Origin: Gambelia wislizenii
Lineage: Eukaryota > Chordata > Lepidosauria > Squamata > Crotaphytidae
DNA: 64,000 nt
Assembly (NCBI GenBank): GCA_030847615.1
Contig: JAUMIR010000001.1
Coordinates: forward strand, 62,323,501 to 62,387,500
Direction of reading: 5' to 3'
Position 1 is the stretch's first letter; each line of letters starts with the position of its first letter. Position numbers and translations under genes: made by a program. The notes under the pieces are model-generated. The model ran no database searches. It saw nothing but the letters and a program-made list of their open reading frames with translations, and was not told the origin of the DNA. Below are positions 52,853-64,000 of the stretch, in pieces.

Positions 52853-55177
52853 TCTTAATGCTTCCAAAATGAAGTGGTCCCCCCCCTGCAATAGTGAAAT
52901 TCTGTGCAAACATTCCTACTTCACAAGGGCAATATGATAGGTTTTCTAGCATTCAGATAAAATTACTTGAAGGTGGGGGTGAATCCAGCATCCTGATGAG
53001 AGCTGGCTACACTTTATTTAGTACATGAGGGGGGGTCATACTTTTTTTTTTTAAATGACAAATATGTGAATCTTGGAAATAAATCAAAAGTTGCTTATTT
53101 TCAGTAGCATATAAAATATGTCATGTAATAAAGGAAGTTATACATTACAGCCCTCTATGAATGAGGTATCATGATATCTGGGCTCGGGAAACCTTGAGGG
53201 AACAGTTTGTATAGCAGTAATACATTCTAACAAACACATACTGTTTCTGAAATATTTTAATTAATCTGATCTCTTTCATATGCTTTGTCAAGAAACTGTG
53301 TACAGAATACCCCTCTGTACACACCCACAAATTAAGGTAGCCTGAGATCTCAATAGACCACAATATAAGTGCAGCAGAGACAGCAGCTATTTCCCTAGTT
53401 AGATTACGAAGCATTCATTCAGTCATTTATTGATGGAACTAGCATTTTTAAGACTGCAATTCTCTACTTTACACAGTCCTCAAGATGGCATCCATACTTT
53501 AAAATCAAACTGTGAACATTCCATTCTGTTCTACTTTGGATTTGACTGGACTTTTACCTTTGCACTTGTGGAGAAGTAACAAACACTCAAAACTTCAATT
53601 ACATTATACATTGTGGCTTTTCCCCATTTGTTAAAGCTTTTGTATTTTATTATAAAACAATATAATATTTTTTTTTAAAAAAAAGCTCAACAAAATATTC
53701 ATTAAAAGTAGTACCAGAATTTTCTTTCTTTTTCTTTTAAAAAGCTTAATCACTGAACATCTTGCCAACTTCATGTGCAATATATCAGCTCATTACATTT
53801 CATATGCTTATGAAAATTCCTGACAATAGAGGTTTGAGCGCCTCACAGAGAATTCCCAGGTCTATATCCCCTTCCCAAATTTCCACTCACCACAGAAAGC
53901 TAAGGAAGCGGTGTCAAAGGAGACAGACTTGGCATCAACAAGCATGGGCTAAGAGTGCTTCACTCCTACTTCCTCTACTCCATGTAGAGAATGAGGGGGG
54001 CATTGATGTCATTGTCCCAGCCTAAACATTGGAAGGAAAAGTTCCATCTGACATTTTGGCTAGAATCCCAATGATGTCCAGAAGTGACATCAAAGGGATA
54101 GTCATGCCTCTGACAGCATTCAGCAAATGAAGAGCGTAGTGGTGGTGGAACCTGTCTACAAGGTGGAATCTCTCTCCCACAGTATGTTTCCCCACCCCTA
54201 CTCACCTACCCCTAGGTGAAACTGAATTATTCATCCATCTCTATGTCCTTTGTATGTACTATTTTCACTCCCTTCACAATGTCTTAAGTCAGTCAGGTAT
54301 GGAGGAGAGCTCCTCTACATTTCTATTTTCATCATATCTATAAATTGATAATAGTAAGTAGCACTATTCATGGATTGTAAAATACAAAGTATCTACAGTA
54401 TATCTGAGGAGTAGAACTGGAATGGGCATACATGAACATACTATCTCTGCCTTCTCTTCACCACTTTTTAAAAAATCACCTCCACATGTCGAAAATAACT
54501 ATCAGTAGTGGACAGTCTCCTGTATCTATGGTAGATGCCCATCTCAGGGCATTTCCCTATATAAGGTAATTTACACTTCCCTGGGTCTCCAGAGACAAAT
54601 CTCTGTGGGAGTGTTGCTTGAGCAAGAGAAAATTTAGTTTGTGTGTGAGTACCTGGTCATGCATCTTCAGTAATTCTGGGTGGGCACTAAAGCTCACTGG
54701 CTCAGGAGGGAGGGGAGGAAAATGGGAAGAGAGCTGATGAGTACCAATATGATGGTCATAGGGTTGCCTTATTATCCTGCTAGCAGGGTTTAACCCAGAT
54801 TTGCCTTGCATCTCTTTCCATAATCAGCAAGACTAGACACCTATCTTGCTGCTGTGACAATCACAAGAACGCACCCCTCATGTGGGTTTCACCCCTCATA
54901 TCTCAGGGAGGGAGATGCTGTTGATCTGAGTACCCTACTTGTCATATGAACTAGAAACCTGATTTTACAGTATTCCACTGGTGAATTCCCTTTAAGAAGA
55001 CTTTAGAGACACACTGACATAATGAAATATTCTGAAGAGTGCATCCTCAGATCCTGGAATGAAGCTGGATTGGCAGATCTTAAAACTGTAGAAAAGTAAT
55101 CAGCACAAATGTTTATTCAAAGAAATATACCCCCCCCCTCCGACTGTAGACCTTAGCTGCTGACTTCAGTACATATA
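52853..55177. other. No gene recognised; unassigned sequence
   Basis: About 2.3 kb of AT-rich, apparently single-copy sequence with short homopolymer runs. Nothing supported. Confidence 0.6.
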
Positions 55178-56150
55178 GGGGTCGTTTACACAGCAAAATA
55201 AATCCTCAAAGAATGCAACAAAAAGCCTGATAGTTCCCACGCATTTTGAAGCAACAGCGCCCTTTTCAGAAGGAGGGGGTGCAAAAAACCCATAAGTTGC
55301 GCAGTATCAGCTTTCGCTAGTTTTCTGCACTTTTTTGATTAAGTTCGTGAAAATGTGCATAATTTATCATGGGAAGTAATGATTGTGTAAACTAGCATCT
55401 GCCTTTTCAAATTACTGTGAGCAGAGCTGAATCCTGATTGGTTGGAGTGACCATTCTGCTTTATCCGAAAAGACTGAGGGGTTGGAGAGAAGAAATTCAC
55501 CCTCCTTCTGCTTGCAAACCACTTTGGAAAACCGATCCATTCCTGTCTGTCTTTCGGGGGGTGGGTGGGTGGGAAGATGCTTTGCTGCTTCGCTGGTGTA
55601 TGTGTGTGTGTGTGTGCTGGGAAACAGCCAATCGCGTGTTTGTTCTTTTGTTTGTTTGTCCTTCCATTCACTTGCCTTTATGTAAGGCTTTGGAGGGAGG
55701 GAAAACAAATGAGGCAAGCCCTAGTTCTGTGGTGTGTGTTTGTGTGTGCATGAATGAAGGGAATCGAAGATCGCTCCACCATGCTTTTGCTTGTTCATGC
55801 TTTCATTGACTCCATTCTTTATAGAAGCCTTTCAGGGCTGGGGAAGACGGGGGGAGTTTGACAGATCGCTCTTTCGATCCCTTGTTTGTTTGTCCTTTTT
55901 CTTTCCTCTCATTATTTATGGTCTCCATAACCCCCTCCTTGCTCCCTCCCCGCCTCCTACCCGGCTTTAATCATCTGGAGGCGATTCCCCCCCCCCCACC
56001 TTTGCCTGTGTGAATTAAGCAAAACAGAAAGTTGCTGGATCTGGCTTCATCATCTGAAAATGCCAGGCGTCGTGTGATTTATGCACTCCTGATGCAAAAG
56101 AACAGTAATCTGGAATCTGGCGAACTTTTTCCTGTCATGGAACCGGCCCC
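55178..56150 (-). mobile_element. Non-autonomous DNA transposon, family B (longest copy)
   Basis: The left end GGGGTCGTTTACACAGCAAA pairs with the right end, in reverse complement GGGGCCGGTTCCATGACAGG. In reverse complement the blocks AACTAGCGAAAGC, GTGGGAACTATCAGG and TGATTGG-type sequence line up with the copies at 11589 and 38245. A TG array (near 55598-55616) and C runs lie inside. No transposase frame; the short open frames here are incidental. Confidence 0.7.
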
Positions 56151-58296
56151 ATAGTTTATTTCAATTCCCCAGAGTCCTTTTTTTTTTTAAGCACACTGAA
56201 GTGCAGGTAAGACAGACTGTTAGTGTCCAACTCCTCACTAGTTATTCATAATTCTGGCAACAACTTTTTAATTCATCTAAAGCTCATTAGTAATGGGCAG
56301 AAGAGTGAATTACTTGGCAGTTCAGAGGTATTAGGTTAAATAAGCTTTAAGTAGACAAAACAGAAGCATCTGAAAGAAATGAATTAGCTGCCATTTTTCT
56401 CTGTGTTTTCTCCAACCTTGAACAAAATTGCGTAACTTTAGTGTATGTGTGTGCATGTGTGTATATATATCTTATTTGGAGTGATACACTTTAAAATTAA
56501 GGCAGTGACCCTGCATTAGGAGATGATAGCCTCACATCCAACTTCCTCCAACCCCCCCCCCCACATTTTCTGGATACTTGACTGTTTCTCCCACCCCCAC
56601 CCCGTTCTCCACCATCCAGAAACTGGCTGGCTTTGGGGGGGGAGGAGCTGCAGTTGAGAAAAGGTGGGGGATGTGGAGATTTTGATCACTACATGGTTGG
56701 CAGTGAACTCTGATCTCCACAATTACCAAAACAGTGAGTTGCAATCGCATAGGTCCAACTTATACCATCATAATCCATCAGCAGGATGCCTGGCAAAATT
56801 TTAACCTTCAGAGATCCAACATCAATATTGGGCCGGGGTGAATGATTTGAAAATGGAATACTTCCTTCTGTCTTTTCTATGAGTCAGCAGCCAATGTTAC
56901 ACTTTTTTTTCTTTTCTTTTCTTTTCTTTTTTGCCATTGCCTGGAAACATTATCACACTCTACTTCTTTTCCTCAAGAAAGCACCACCAAGCAGAAAATT
57001 ATGGGGTTGTCTAAATGGTGAAATAACAGCTCCTAGAATTCACTGGTAATCCTACCTGTCTAAATGGGGTCTTGCATAAATCCACAGTATTCAGAAAGAG
57101 GTGGGCCCAAATGGCAAAAAAACACAGGAAAAGCCTTCATGGCTTTTCTGTAGGTTTTTTTTTTTTTTTTTTTTTTTAAGCAAGGGGGGTGGTGTTCATT
57201 CCTGCCTGTTAGGGCAAACGATTCTCTTTGAATCATTTCCCCATATGAGATGAAGTCCAAAGCTGATTAGCTGGGTGAGCATGCGGGTGGTGCTTGCTAA
57301 CAGGGCAAGCCACCTGCTGCAGCCATGTTGAATTTTCACCTTTGCGAGCAATTGCTAAGGTGATAAAATGGGGTGGGCTTCTTCCCAGTCCTTTTAGCTC
57401 AGAAAATTGCCCTATTGCTCCAACTCATCTTAGACAATTTTTTTTTTAATGTTCAGCAGTGGCAAAGAACTAATGCAAGTAATTCACTCATGACCACCAT
57501 CTGGCATGCAAAGCTTATAGGGGGCTGCTGGGGCCAAAACCACCATCAAGACAAGTCCCTGCTGCTGCGAAATGCCAGCACTACAAGGTGCTCCATCCCC
57601 CCCCCCCTTTGATAGATGGGCCCTATGTAAGGAATGCAATGGTGTCACTATTCTGCATAGCCAAGCATGTCTTCTTTGGAGGCAATAAAATCAACTGAGA
57701 AAGCAATTGGGTCTGATCTTGCAATCTGATCCTGCATGGCTTCTCTTTGTTCTTATGAATAAATTCATTGAGGTTTAGGATTATCACTGACTATAGGTCA
57801 GGATGGCTGATCTTCAATATCAGAGGCAGTGTGCCTCTGCATATCAGTTGCTGGGGAAAGGGTGTACACTCATGGCTGCTGTCAGGCTTCCCAACTGATT
57901 GACCACTCTAAACATAATCTTGTACTAGACAGACATTTGACCTGATCTAGCATGCCTCTTCTTACATGCTTGTGAGTTTGCGTTCCAAGCCCTGGTGACC
58001 TTTTTCACCTGCTGCTGTTCCGCAGAAAAAGGTTGCCATAAAGTCAACACAATGGAAAGTACTTTTCACAGCTACTGAAATCATTTGAAAAAGTATTCCC
58101 AGAAGTTCAAATATCCCTGAATATGAATATTGCTATAACCTGGGTTCCTATATTATGCGAAAAAGCTCTCCATTTCAGAATCTTTTCCTCAACATGATGA
58201 GAACAAGGTGTGTGTGTGGGGGGGGAGAGGAACAAGTGTGCTCTTCCAGGTTCCCCCCCCTCGTGTGTTGTGATAAAGCAGGTGGCAGCAATCATG
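56151..58296. other. No gene recognised; possible conserved AT-rich stretch at the left
   Basis: Bases 56200-56440 are AT-rich, without repeats, and dense in homeodomain-like words (GTTATTCATAATTC, CATTAGTAATG, GAATTAGC). They might be conserved non-coding DNA. The rest contains a CTTTT array (56907-56930), a long T run (57158-57178) and several C runs. No gene. Confidence 0.5.
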
Positions 58297-58383
58297 CAGC
58301 CCTCCAGATGTTGTTGGATTATAACCACCAGCATTCCTTACCAGTAACACTATGGCTGGGACTTACAGTCCAATATTTGGCAG
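58297..58383. mobile_element. Very short MITE (about 90 bp)
   Basis: CCAGATGTTGTTGGATTATA faces TACAGTCCAATATTTGGCAGG. This resembles a very common small inverted-repeat element of reptiles and birds (CCAGATGTTGTTGGACTACA..TGTAGTCCAACAACATCTGG). Confidence 0.65.
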
Positions 58384-58499
58384 GTTCTGTGAACCCACTT
58401 ACGTTAAAAAGGAGTTTGAATATCTGAGCTTTATAGAATAGTGATTTGAACATAAATTTTCAAAATGGGTCCAGTTATTTGCAGAGAAATGAAAACAGT

Positions 58500-60126
58500 G
58501 CTCAGCCTGGGGAAAATGGAGCAGATGATGTAGTAAGGAAAATGTAGCACAGAATAGGTAAAGAGGTAGTAGAGGATAACCTTGCTACTCTAAATCAATT
58601 CAAGTCTCCAGGGCCAGATGAACTACATCCATGGGTTTTAAAAGAACTGGCAGAAGTAATCTCAGAACCACTTACAATAATCTTTGGGAATTCCTGCAGA
58701 ACAGGAGAGGTCCCAGCAGACTGGAGGAGGGCAAATGTGTCCCCAGCTCCAAAAATGTTTTGGGGGAGGACCCAACCAATTACTGTTCAGTCAGCCTGCC
58801 ATCAACACCAGAAAAGATTCTGAAGCAGATCATTAAACAGAAAAACACTTAGTAAACACTAAGAAAAATTATGACATGATCACTAAAAATCAACATGGGC
58901 TTCTACAAAACATAGCATGTCAGATTAATTTTATCTCTCTTTTTGATAGAGTTACAAGCTTGGTAGATGAAGGGAATGCTGTAAAGGTAGCATATCTGGA
59001 TGTCAGTAAGGCCTTTGACAAGGTCCCCCATGATATTGTTGCAAACAAGCTAGTAAAATGTGGGGTAGACAATGAGACTGGGAGGTGGATTTGTACTTGG
59101 TTGACCAACCAATCCCAAATGGTGAACACCAATGGCTTCACTTCATCCTGGAGAGAAATGACTAATGGGGTGCTGCAGGGTTCTGTCCTGGGCCCAGTGC
59201 TATTCAACATCTTTATCAATGACTTGGATGAGGGAATAGAGGGCATGCTTATCAAGACTGCAAATGACACCAAATTAGGAGGGGATAGTGAATACCCAGA
59301 GGACAGGATCAGAAATCAAAATGACCTTAATGGGTTATAGAGTTAGGTCAACATTAACACAATGAACTGCAAGGGGGAAATATAAGGTAGTACACTTAGG
59401 CAGAAAAAAATTGAAACAAATCGATTTAGGATCGGTGAAACCTGGCTTGACTCCAGTATATGCGAAAGGGATCTAGGTGTCTTTAGTAGATCACAGGCTG
59501 GACATGAACAAACAGTGTGTGATGCAGCAGCTTAAAAAGTTAATGTGATTCTAGGCTGCATCAATAGGAGTATAGTGTCTAGATCACGGGAAGTAATAGT
59601 GCCACTTTGTTCTACTTCAGTCAAACCTCACCTGGAATAATGTGTCCAGTTCTGGGGACCACAATTCAAAAAGGAAATTGACAAACTGGAAGGTGTCCAG
59701 AAGAGGTGACCAAAATGGTAAAAGGTCGGCAAGGCATGCCCTATGAGGAGCAGCTTAGGGAGCTGGGTGTGTTTAGCATTGGGAAGAGAAGGTTAAGAGG
59801 TGACATAACAGCCATGTTTAAATGCTTGAAAGGATTTCATATTGAAGATGTAAAAAGCTTGTTTTCTGTTGCTCCAACAGAATTGATTCAGACTGCAGGA
59901 AAAGAGATTCCACCTTAAACTTTTGGAAGAACTTCTTGATGGTACGAGCTGTTCAACAGTGGAACACACTGCCTCAGAGTGTTTTGGAATCTCCTTTGGA
60001 GGTTTTTAAACAGAGGCTGGATGTTCACCTGTCAGGAGTGCTTTGATTGCATATACCTGCATGACAGGGTGCTGGACTGGTTGGCCCTGGTGGTCTCTTC
60101 CAACTCTTGTGATTCTATGATTCTTT
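58500..60126 (+). mobile_element. Older CR1 LINE, 5'-truncated
   Basis: It starts in the linker before the reverse transcriptase ([32 protein letters not shown]) and runs to a CR1 3' end with GTGATTCTATGATTCTTTG near 60126. It is on the opposite strand and clearly more diverged than the copies at 2.5-11.5 kb, so it belongs to an older wave or another subfamily. Confidence 0.88.
58553..60045 (+). pseudogene. CR1 reverse transcriptase, decayed
   Basis: The longest open piece (58876-59340) holds [30 protein letters not shown] (usually GVPQGS) and TANDTKLGG in place of FADDTKLGG. The catalytic block has thus lost the first aspartate. Further pieces match MVKG..GMPYEEQLRELGVFS, RLRGDITAMFKCLKG and QWNTLPQS. 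Many frameshifts and stops are present throughout. Confidence 0.85.
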
Positions 60127-60286
60127 GTGACTTTTTGAAATGACTCCTCCCTGAGGGTTCCTTCTCCAAATCATTTTGCTGACTCTTCAGCATCAGTAAC
60201 TTGTGAAGTTACTTGTGATTAGATACTGAGAAGTTCATGGTTACATTTAATCTGTGCCTCTCCAGATTAATCATTGAAGATTAGAG

Positions 60287-60309
60287 ATAGATAGATAGAT
60301 AGATAGATA
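60287..60309. repeat. GATA microsatellite, array 1
   Basis: About five to six GATA units between the CR1 and the next LINE. Confidence 0.95.
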
Positions 60310-60367
60310 TTCAACCTGTAAAGAATATTCACTATAAACCTGATATTCACTAATATTCAACCTGTAA

Positions 60368-61215
60368 AGGAAGCCCGTAGTCTTGGTTTCATTTTCAATT
60401 CTTCCCTTTCGTTCATTCCTCAAATTCAGGCCATGGCAAAATCATGTCATATCTTTCTTTATAATATAGCGAGAATCAGGCCTTTTCTTTCAGTTTTTGC
60501 TGCTAAGACTTTGATTCATGCATTGGTCATTTCTTACCTGGATTACTGTAATTCTTTGCTGACTAGGCTTCCTCTTTCCCATCTTGTCCCCTTGATTTCG
60601 GTACAATACTCTGCTGCTAGGATGATTTTTTTCTGCCCACTGTTATGATCATGTCACCCCATTGTTGTTATCCCTTCACTGGCTTCTGACCCCTCTTAGA
60701 ATTCGTTATAAACTATTATTAATAACTTTCAAAGCTCTTCATGGTTTGGCCCCCATCTATTTGTCAGCACTTGTTTTCCCCCCTATTTTCCTGTTCGTGC
60801 CCTGTGCTCTAGTGATTCAGGGCTGCTGATGCAGCCAAGGATTTCCTCTGCCCCTACTCGGATATGTCCTTTCTCCCACGCTGCACCCTATTTTTGGAAT
60901 CTCCTTCCCACGAATTTGCAGACCACCACCTGTCTAGACTACTTTAAGTCTAAATTAAAGACTATTCTATTTAGGAAAGCCTTCCAACTTTCATTTTGAT
61001 TTTTATGTCCATATTATTTCTATTAACTTGCACTTTTATACTATTGTTTTTATCTTGTTACAGTAATATTATATTAATTTTATAATTTTGTTTGTGGTTT
61101 TAGATTGTGAGCCATAGGGAGGTTTTTGTGTTTATTGTGGATTGTTGTTTTTCTTTTTTGTAAAGCGCTATATAAAGTTTATGTCACTATATAAATAAAT
61201 GTAATAATAATAATA
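60368..61215 (+). mobile_element. L2-like LINE, reverse-transcriptase C-terminus to 3' end
   Basis: Readable blocks: SLGFIFNSSLSF, IARIRPFLS, KTLIHALVISYLDYCNSLLTRLP, SLHW, RYKLLLITFKALHGLAPIYLS, then a RLF- and KTILFRKAF-like C-terminus. They match the L2-type thumb and C-terminal region. Frames change near 60650 and 60780. The 3' region ends TTTGTAAAGCGCTATATAAA and an AATAATAATAAT tail that runs into a GATA array. Confidence 0.82.
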
Positions 61216-61216
61216 A

Positions 61217-61241
61217 TAGATAGATAGATAGATAGATAGAC
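61217..61241. repeat. GATA microsatellite, array 2
   Basis: About six GATA units directly after the L2-like tail. Confidence 0.95.
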
Positions 61242-61690
61242 ATTGTTGTGTACTTTGAAGTCATTTCTGTCAGTCATCAGCTTTCCCAAACTCATACAGC
61301 ACAAGTTTCAGAGTCTATCAGAAAACTTTATTGGTAGAAATTCAGGAAGCATACAATACCAAGGTGTTGCCATTTCTGCGAAAGGAAGCCTAATGGATAC
61401 ACAATTAAAAGCTTTTTAAAATCACCAAAATCTAGCAGGCAAGATCATTGGTCATCTATCATCCAGACACAAGCATTCCTTAAACAACATCCACTGACAC
61501 AAGCACTCGTCTTCTCAGGCTTTAGACAACCGTTATTTGAAGCTACATCATTATCTCTTCATTTCCAAGCAAAATCCAAACAGTTACACATACATCTCAA
61601 CACACAAACTGCTAGTCCCAGCATACACCAAGGCCACCAGAAAATCAGCAGAAATAGCAGGAACAGAGGCCAAAGAATCCAATCCTGACA

Positions 61691-61862
61691 ATGTCCAACA
61701 ATCCTAAGGTGAACCTATCATGTGGTTTTCTTGGTAAAATTTGTTCAGAGGGGTTTTTCCTTTGCCTTCATCTAAGGCTGAGCAAGTGTGACTTGCCCAA
61801 GGTCACCAAGTGGGTTTCCATGGCTGAGTGGGGCTTTGAACCCTGGTCTCCAGAGTCTTAGT
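61691..61862 (-). mobile_element. tRNA-SINE family A, interrupted on its head side
   Basis: It keeps GTGAACCTATCATGTGGTTT, the body, and GGGGCTTTGAACCCTGGTCT, then stops at CCAGAGTCTTAG. A LINE follows at once, and SINE-head wording (CACTATACCACCCTG) resumes near 62365, so the LINE probably lies inside the SINE. Confidence 0.75.
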
Positions 61863-61867
61863 AAATA

Positions 61868-62340
61868 ATAATAATAATTATTATTATTATTATTATTATT
61901 ATTATGTATACCTCACCCCTCGGGGTGACTTCCAACAATTAAAATGCTACAATGCCGACTAAAAGCACCACCTACCCCCACCCTCCCCTATAAAAAGACA
62001 TTAAACAGTAGAAAATTAAAACCACCTAACTAAAATCACATTTTAAAAAACAAATATAAACAAGACTAAAAAAAAAAAAAGGCCAAGAGACGCAGCTCCT
62101 GAGGCCCAGATCTAATCAGGAAAGGCCTGCCAAAAGTTTTTAGTGCTTTTTTAAAGCTACTTAAGCTCGTCATCTGACGGATCTCATTCGGCAGGCCATT
62201 CCATAAATTGAGGGTGATTACCGCAAAGGCCCTCTGGGAGGCTGCAGACAGCCTAGATTTTTGTGGCTGAAGCAAATTCCTCCCAGAGGACCAGAGTGGG
62301 CGGGGAGGATTGTATGGGAGGAGGTGGTTCCGAAGATAAG
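61868..62340 (-). mobile_element. L2-like LINE, C-terminus and 3' tail
   Basis: The minus-strand frame reads SQRAFAVITLNLWNGLPNEIRQMTSLSSFKKALKT, the C-terminal L2-type phrase. A 3' region and a long AAT/ATT tail (61866-61905) follow on the left. The strand is opposite to the L2-like copy at 60368. Confidence 0.8.
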
Positions 62341-62386
62341 TTGGACATCACTACATTTAGATCACTATACCACCCTGATTCCTTAG

Positions 62387-62388
62387 AT

Positions 62389-62424
<36 letters not shown>
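62387..62424. repeat. GATA microsatellite, array 3
   Basis: About nine GATA units beside the SINE and LINE pair. Confidence 0.95.
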
Positions 62425-63424
62425 TTTGAATTCTCATTCTCTTGTCATGTGAGTAGAGAGAAATATATATATAATTTAAGCTTAAAAATAGTTTCATGGA
62501 AAAGCATTTGTAATTTTAACAAGCCTGCTTCATTCAATGCCCTTTCTCTAGAGAAATGGTTTACCCACCCTTTAAAAGTGTGTGTATGTTTTTTAACAGA
62601 GGCAGGAATCTCTACAAATTAAACAATAAAATAAACTTCTTTAGAGTAGAATTTTTTTAGGAAAAACAAAATGGCATCCATTCCAAATTTTCATCCAGAA
62701 ACATAACCAGACTGAAAGAGTCAACTTTGAAGCAGGTGAAACAATTAATAAAAGGCTCTTATCAGTCTTGATGCCATCCTGCTTTAAACATGGCCTTGCT
62801 GGTTTACTCTTCAGCTATCTGAATGTGTCCCATCATTGAATTTCTGGTTATTTTTAGTTCTTGTCTTGAGAGCTTGATTTATCCACTTAACTCAGGTATA
62901 TATAACCCTTATTTTCAGTGCCCTTCAGAGATGGAGTTGGTGATGTTGTCTATAAAGCATTAGGCTGGACAAGGAAACTCTGCTTCAAATGCTCTCTCAC
63001 TCTTAAAACTCACCGGCCAACACTTAAGCCAGGGTAGACAACTGTGGAAGGACTGGGGCCAGTTTCAACACTATGCCTGAAAAAGCAAGCAAGCAAAGAT
63101 GCAAATAACATTTAATTTTTTTGTTTTAAAGGTGGTGGGAGGGGGAACTGCCTGTCTTCTGGTTTCATTTCTTGGTTGTTGGAGAGGAGAGCTGTGCCCT
63201 GTTTTTAATGCAGCATTCAGGAGGTGGAAAATAGACTTCACTTCTAAAATAAAAATAAAAATCTGAGGGCATTGGAGTGGGAGTGGCAGAAGGCTGCATT
63301 TTGAAACCTCTTTTTTATATATAACTCTCATTGTAGCCCTTTATATGTTTTATCTGTCAGTAAAACATACAAGGGCATTAAAAGAAGTGTGGCTATGTTC
63401 CTGATCTTACTCCTGATATCATTG
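62425..63424. other. No gene recognised
   Basis: About 1 kb of AT-rich sequence, nothing supported. Confidence 0.6.
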
Positions 63425-63860
63425 TTATTGTTGTTATTGCTGTCAAGGTGACTTTGACTTTTGGTGACCTTCTGAATACCTCCAAGATTTTTCATCAACT
63501 GGCTTCCACTTCACCAAGCATTACAGTCTTTTCCAATGGGTCACATCATCTCATAAAATGTCCAAACTATGACAGCCTTAGTTTAGTCATCTTTGCTTCT
63601 AAAGAGAGTTCAGGCTTGATTTGATCTCAGACCCACACATTTGTCTTATTTGTCCATGGTATCCAAGGAATGTTCCTCCAGCACCACATTTCAAATGAGT
63701 TTATTTTCTTCCTATCAGCTTTCCTCACTGTCCAGCTTTCACACCTAGGGATGTAATGCTTCACTAAGTTTCTTCTCAAAGGTAGCAATGAATAGTTTCA
63801 GCAATTTTCTTCCAACTGCACGAAAGTATTTGAAGACCAGAGTTTTTGAAGATTACCTGT
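63425..63860 (-). mobile_element. RTE-like LINE, C-terminal fragment
   Basis: On the minus strand one reads ESWTVRKADRKKINSFEMWCW, IPWTNK, IKPELSLEAKMTKLRLS and EKTVMLGE. These match the C-terminus of RTE-type LINE polyproteins and the related plus-strand piece at 5245-5690, which starts ESWILKKADRG. Stops and a few frame changes are present. The element is 5'-truncated. Confidence 0.8.
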
Positions 63861-64000
63861 AATTCAGGACATATTCTGGGGGGTGGGGGGAAATCCCACA
63901 TGGCTGCTTTGTATCAGTATTGTCTGCACAGGGAATAGCCTTTTCTGCATGGGAAATAATATTTCAGTGCAGAAATAGTAATTTCTCTGTATACAATGCT

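Overview
The window looks like vertebrate nuclear DNA, most likely from a squamate reptile (lizard). The repeat content says so: CR1 non-LTR elements with the amniote-type 3' end, tRNA-derived SINEs of lizard type, L2-like and RTE-like LINE remnants, Penelope-like elements, many small inverted-repeat DNA transposons, and AC, GATA and GGAA microsatellites. The base composition is AT-rich. I find no host gene, no convincing exon and no functional RNA gene. Every protein-like reading frame I can interpret belongs to a transposable element, so the window is probably intergenic or deep intronic.

Layout. 0-12 kb: a tRNA-like SINE; three CR1 copies on the minus strand (one nearly full length but lacking its reverse transcriptase, one carrying a long intact reverse-transcriptase frame, one 5'-truncated); an RTE-like LINE tail; a MIR-like fragment. 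11.5-25.5 kb: a dense field of non-autonomous DNA transposons, several of them almost perfect palindromes; a Penelope-like element with a solo LTR inserted in it; and a three-level nest (fold-back element, LTR-like element, LINE) at 22.8-24.7 kb. 27-33.9 kb: LINE and SINE tails, a CpG-rich inverted-repeat element, a DIRS-like reverse-transcriptase fragment, and two Penelope-like copies head to head. 34.4-36.2 kb: a GC-rich array of about seven units of roughly 135 bp built from hairpins, bracketed by inverted ends and GT/CA repeats. 37-56 kb: L2-like LINE remnants, many copies of two tRNA-SINE families, a 5S-rRNA-like SINE, and more inverted-repeat elements, separated by long unassigned stretches. 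58-64 kb: an older CR1, two L2-like LINEs, GATA arrays and an RTE-like tail.

No genes work together here as a pathway. The story is one of transposons: which element inserted into which, which copies share old mutations, and which non-coding structures (hammerhead-like motifs in the Penelope repeats, long palindromes, a hairpin satellite) remain visible. All coding remnants are broken or truncated. Family names rest on motifs and on comparison of copies inside the window, not on a database search.
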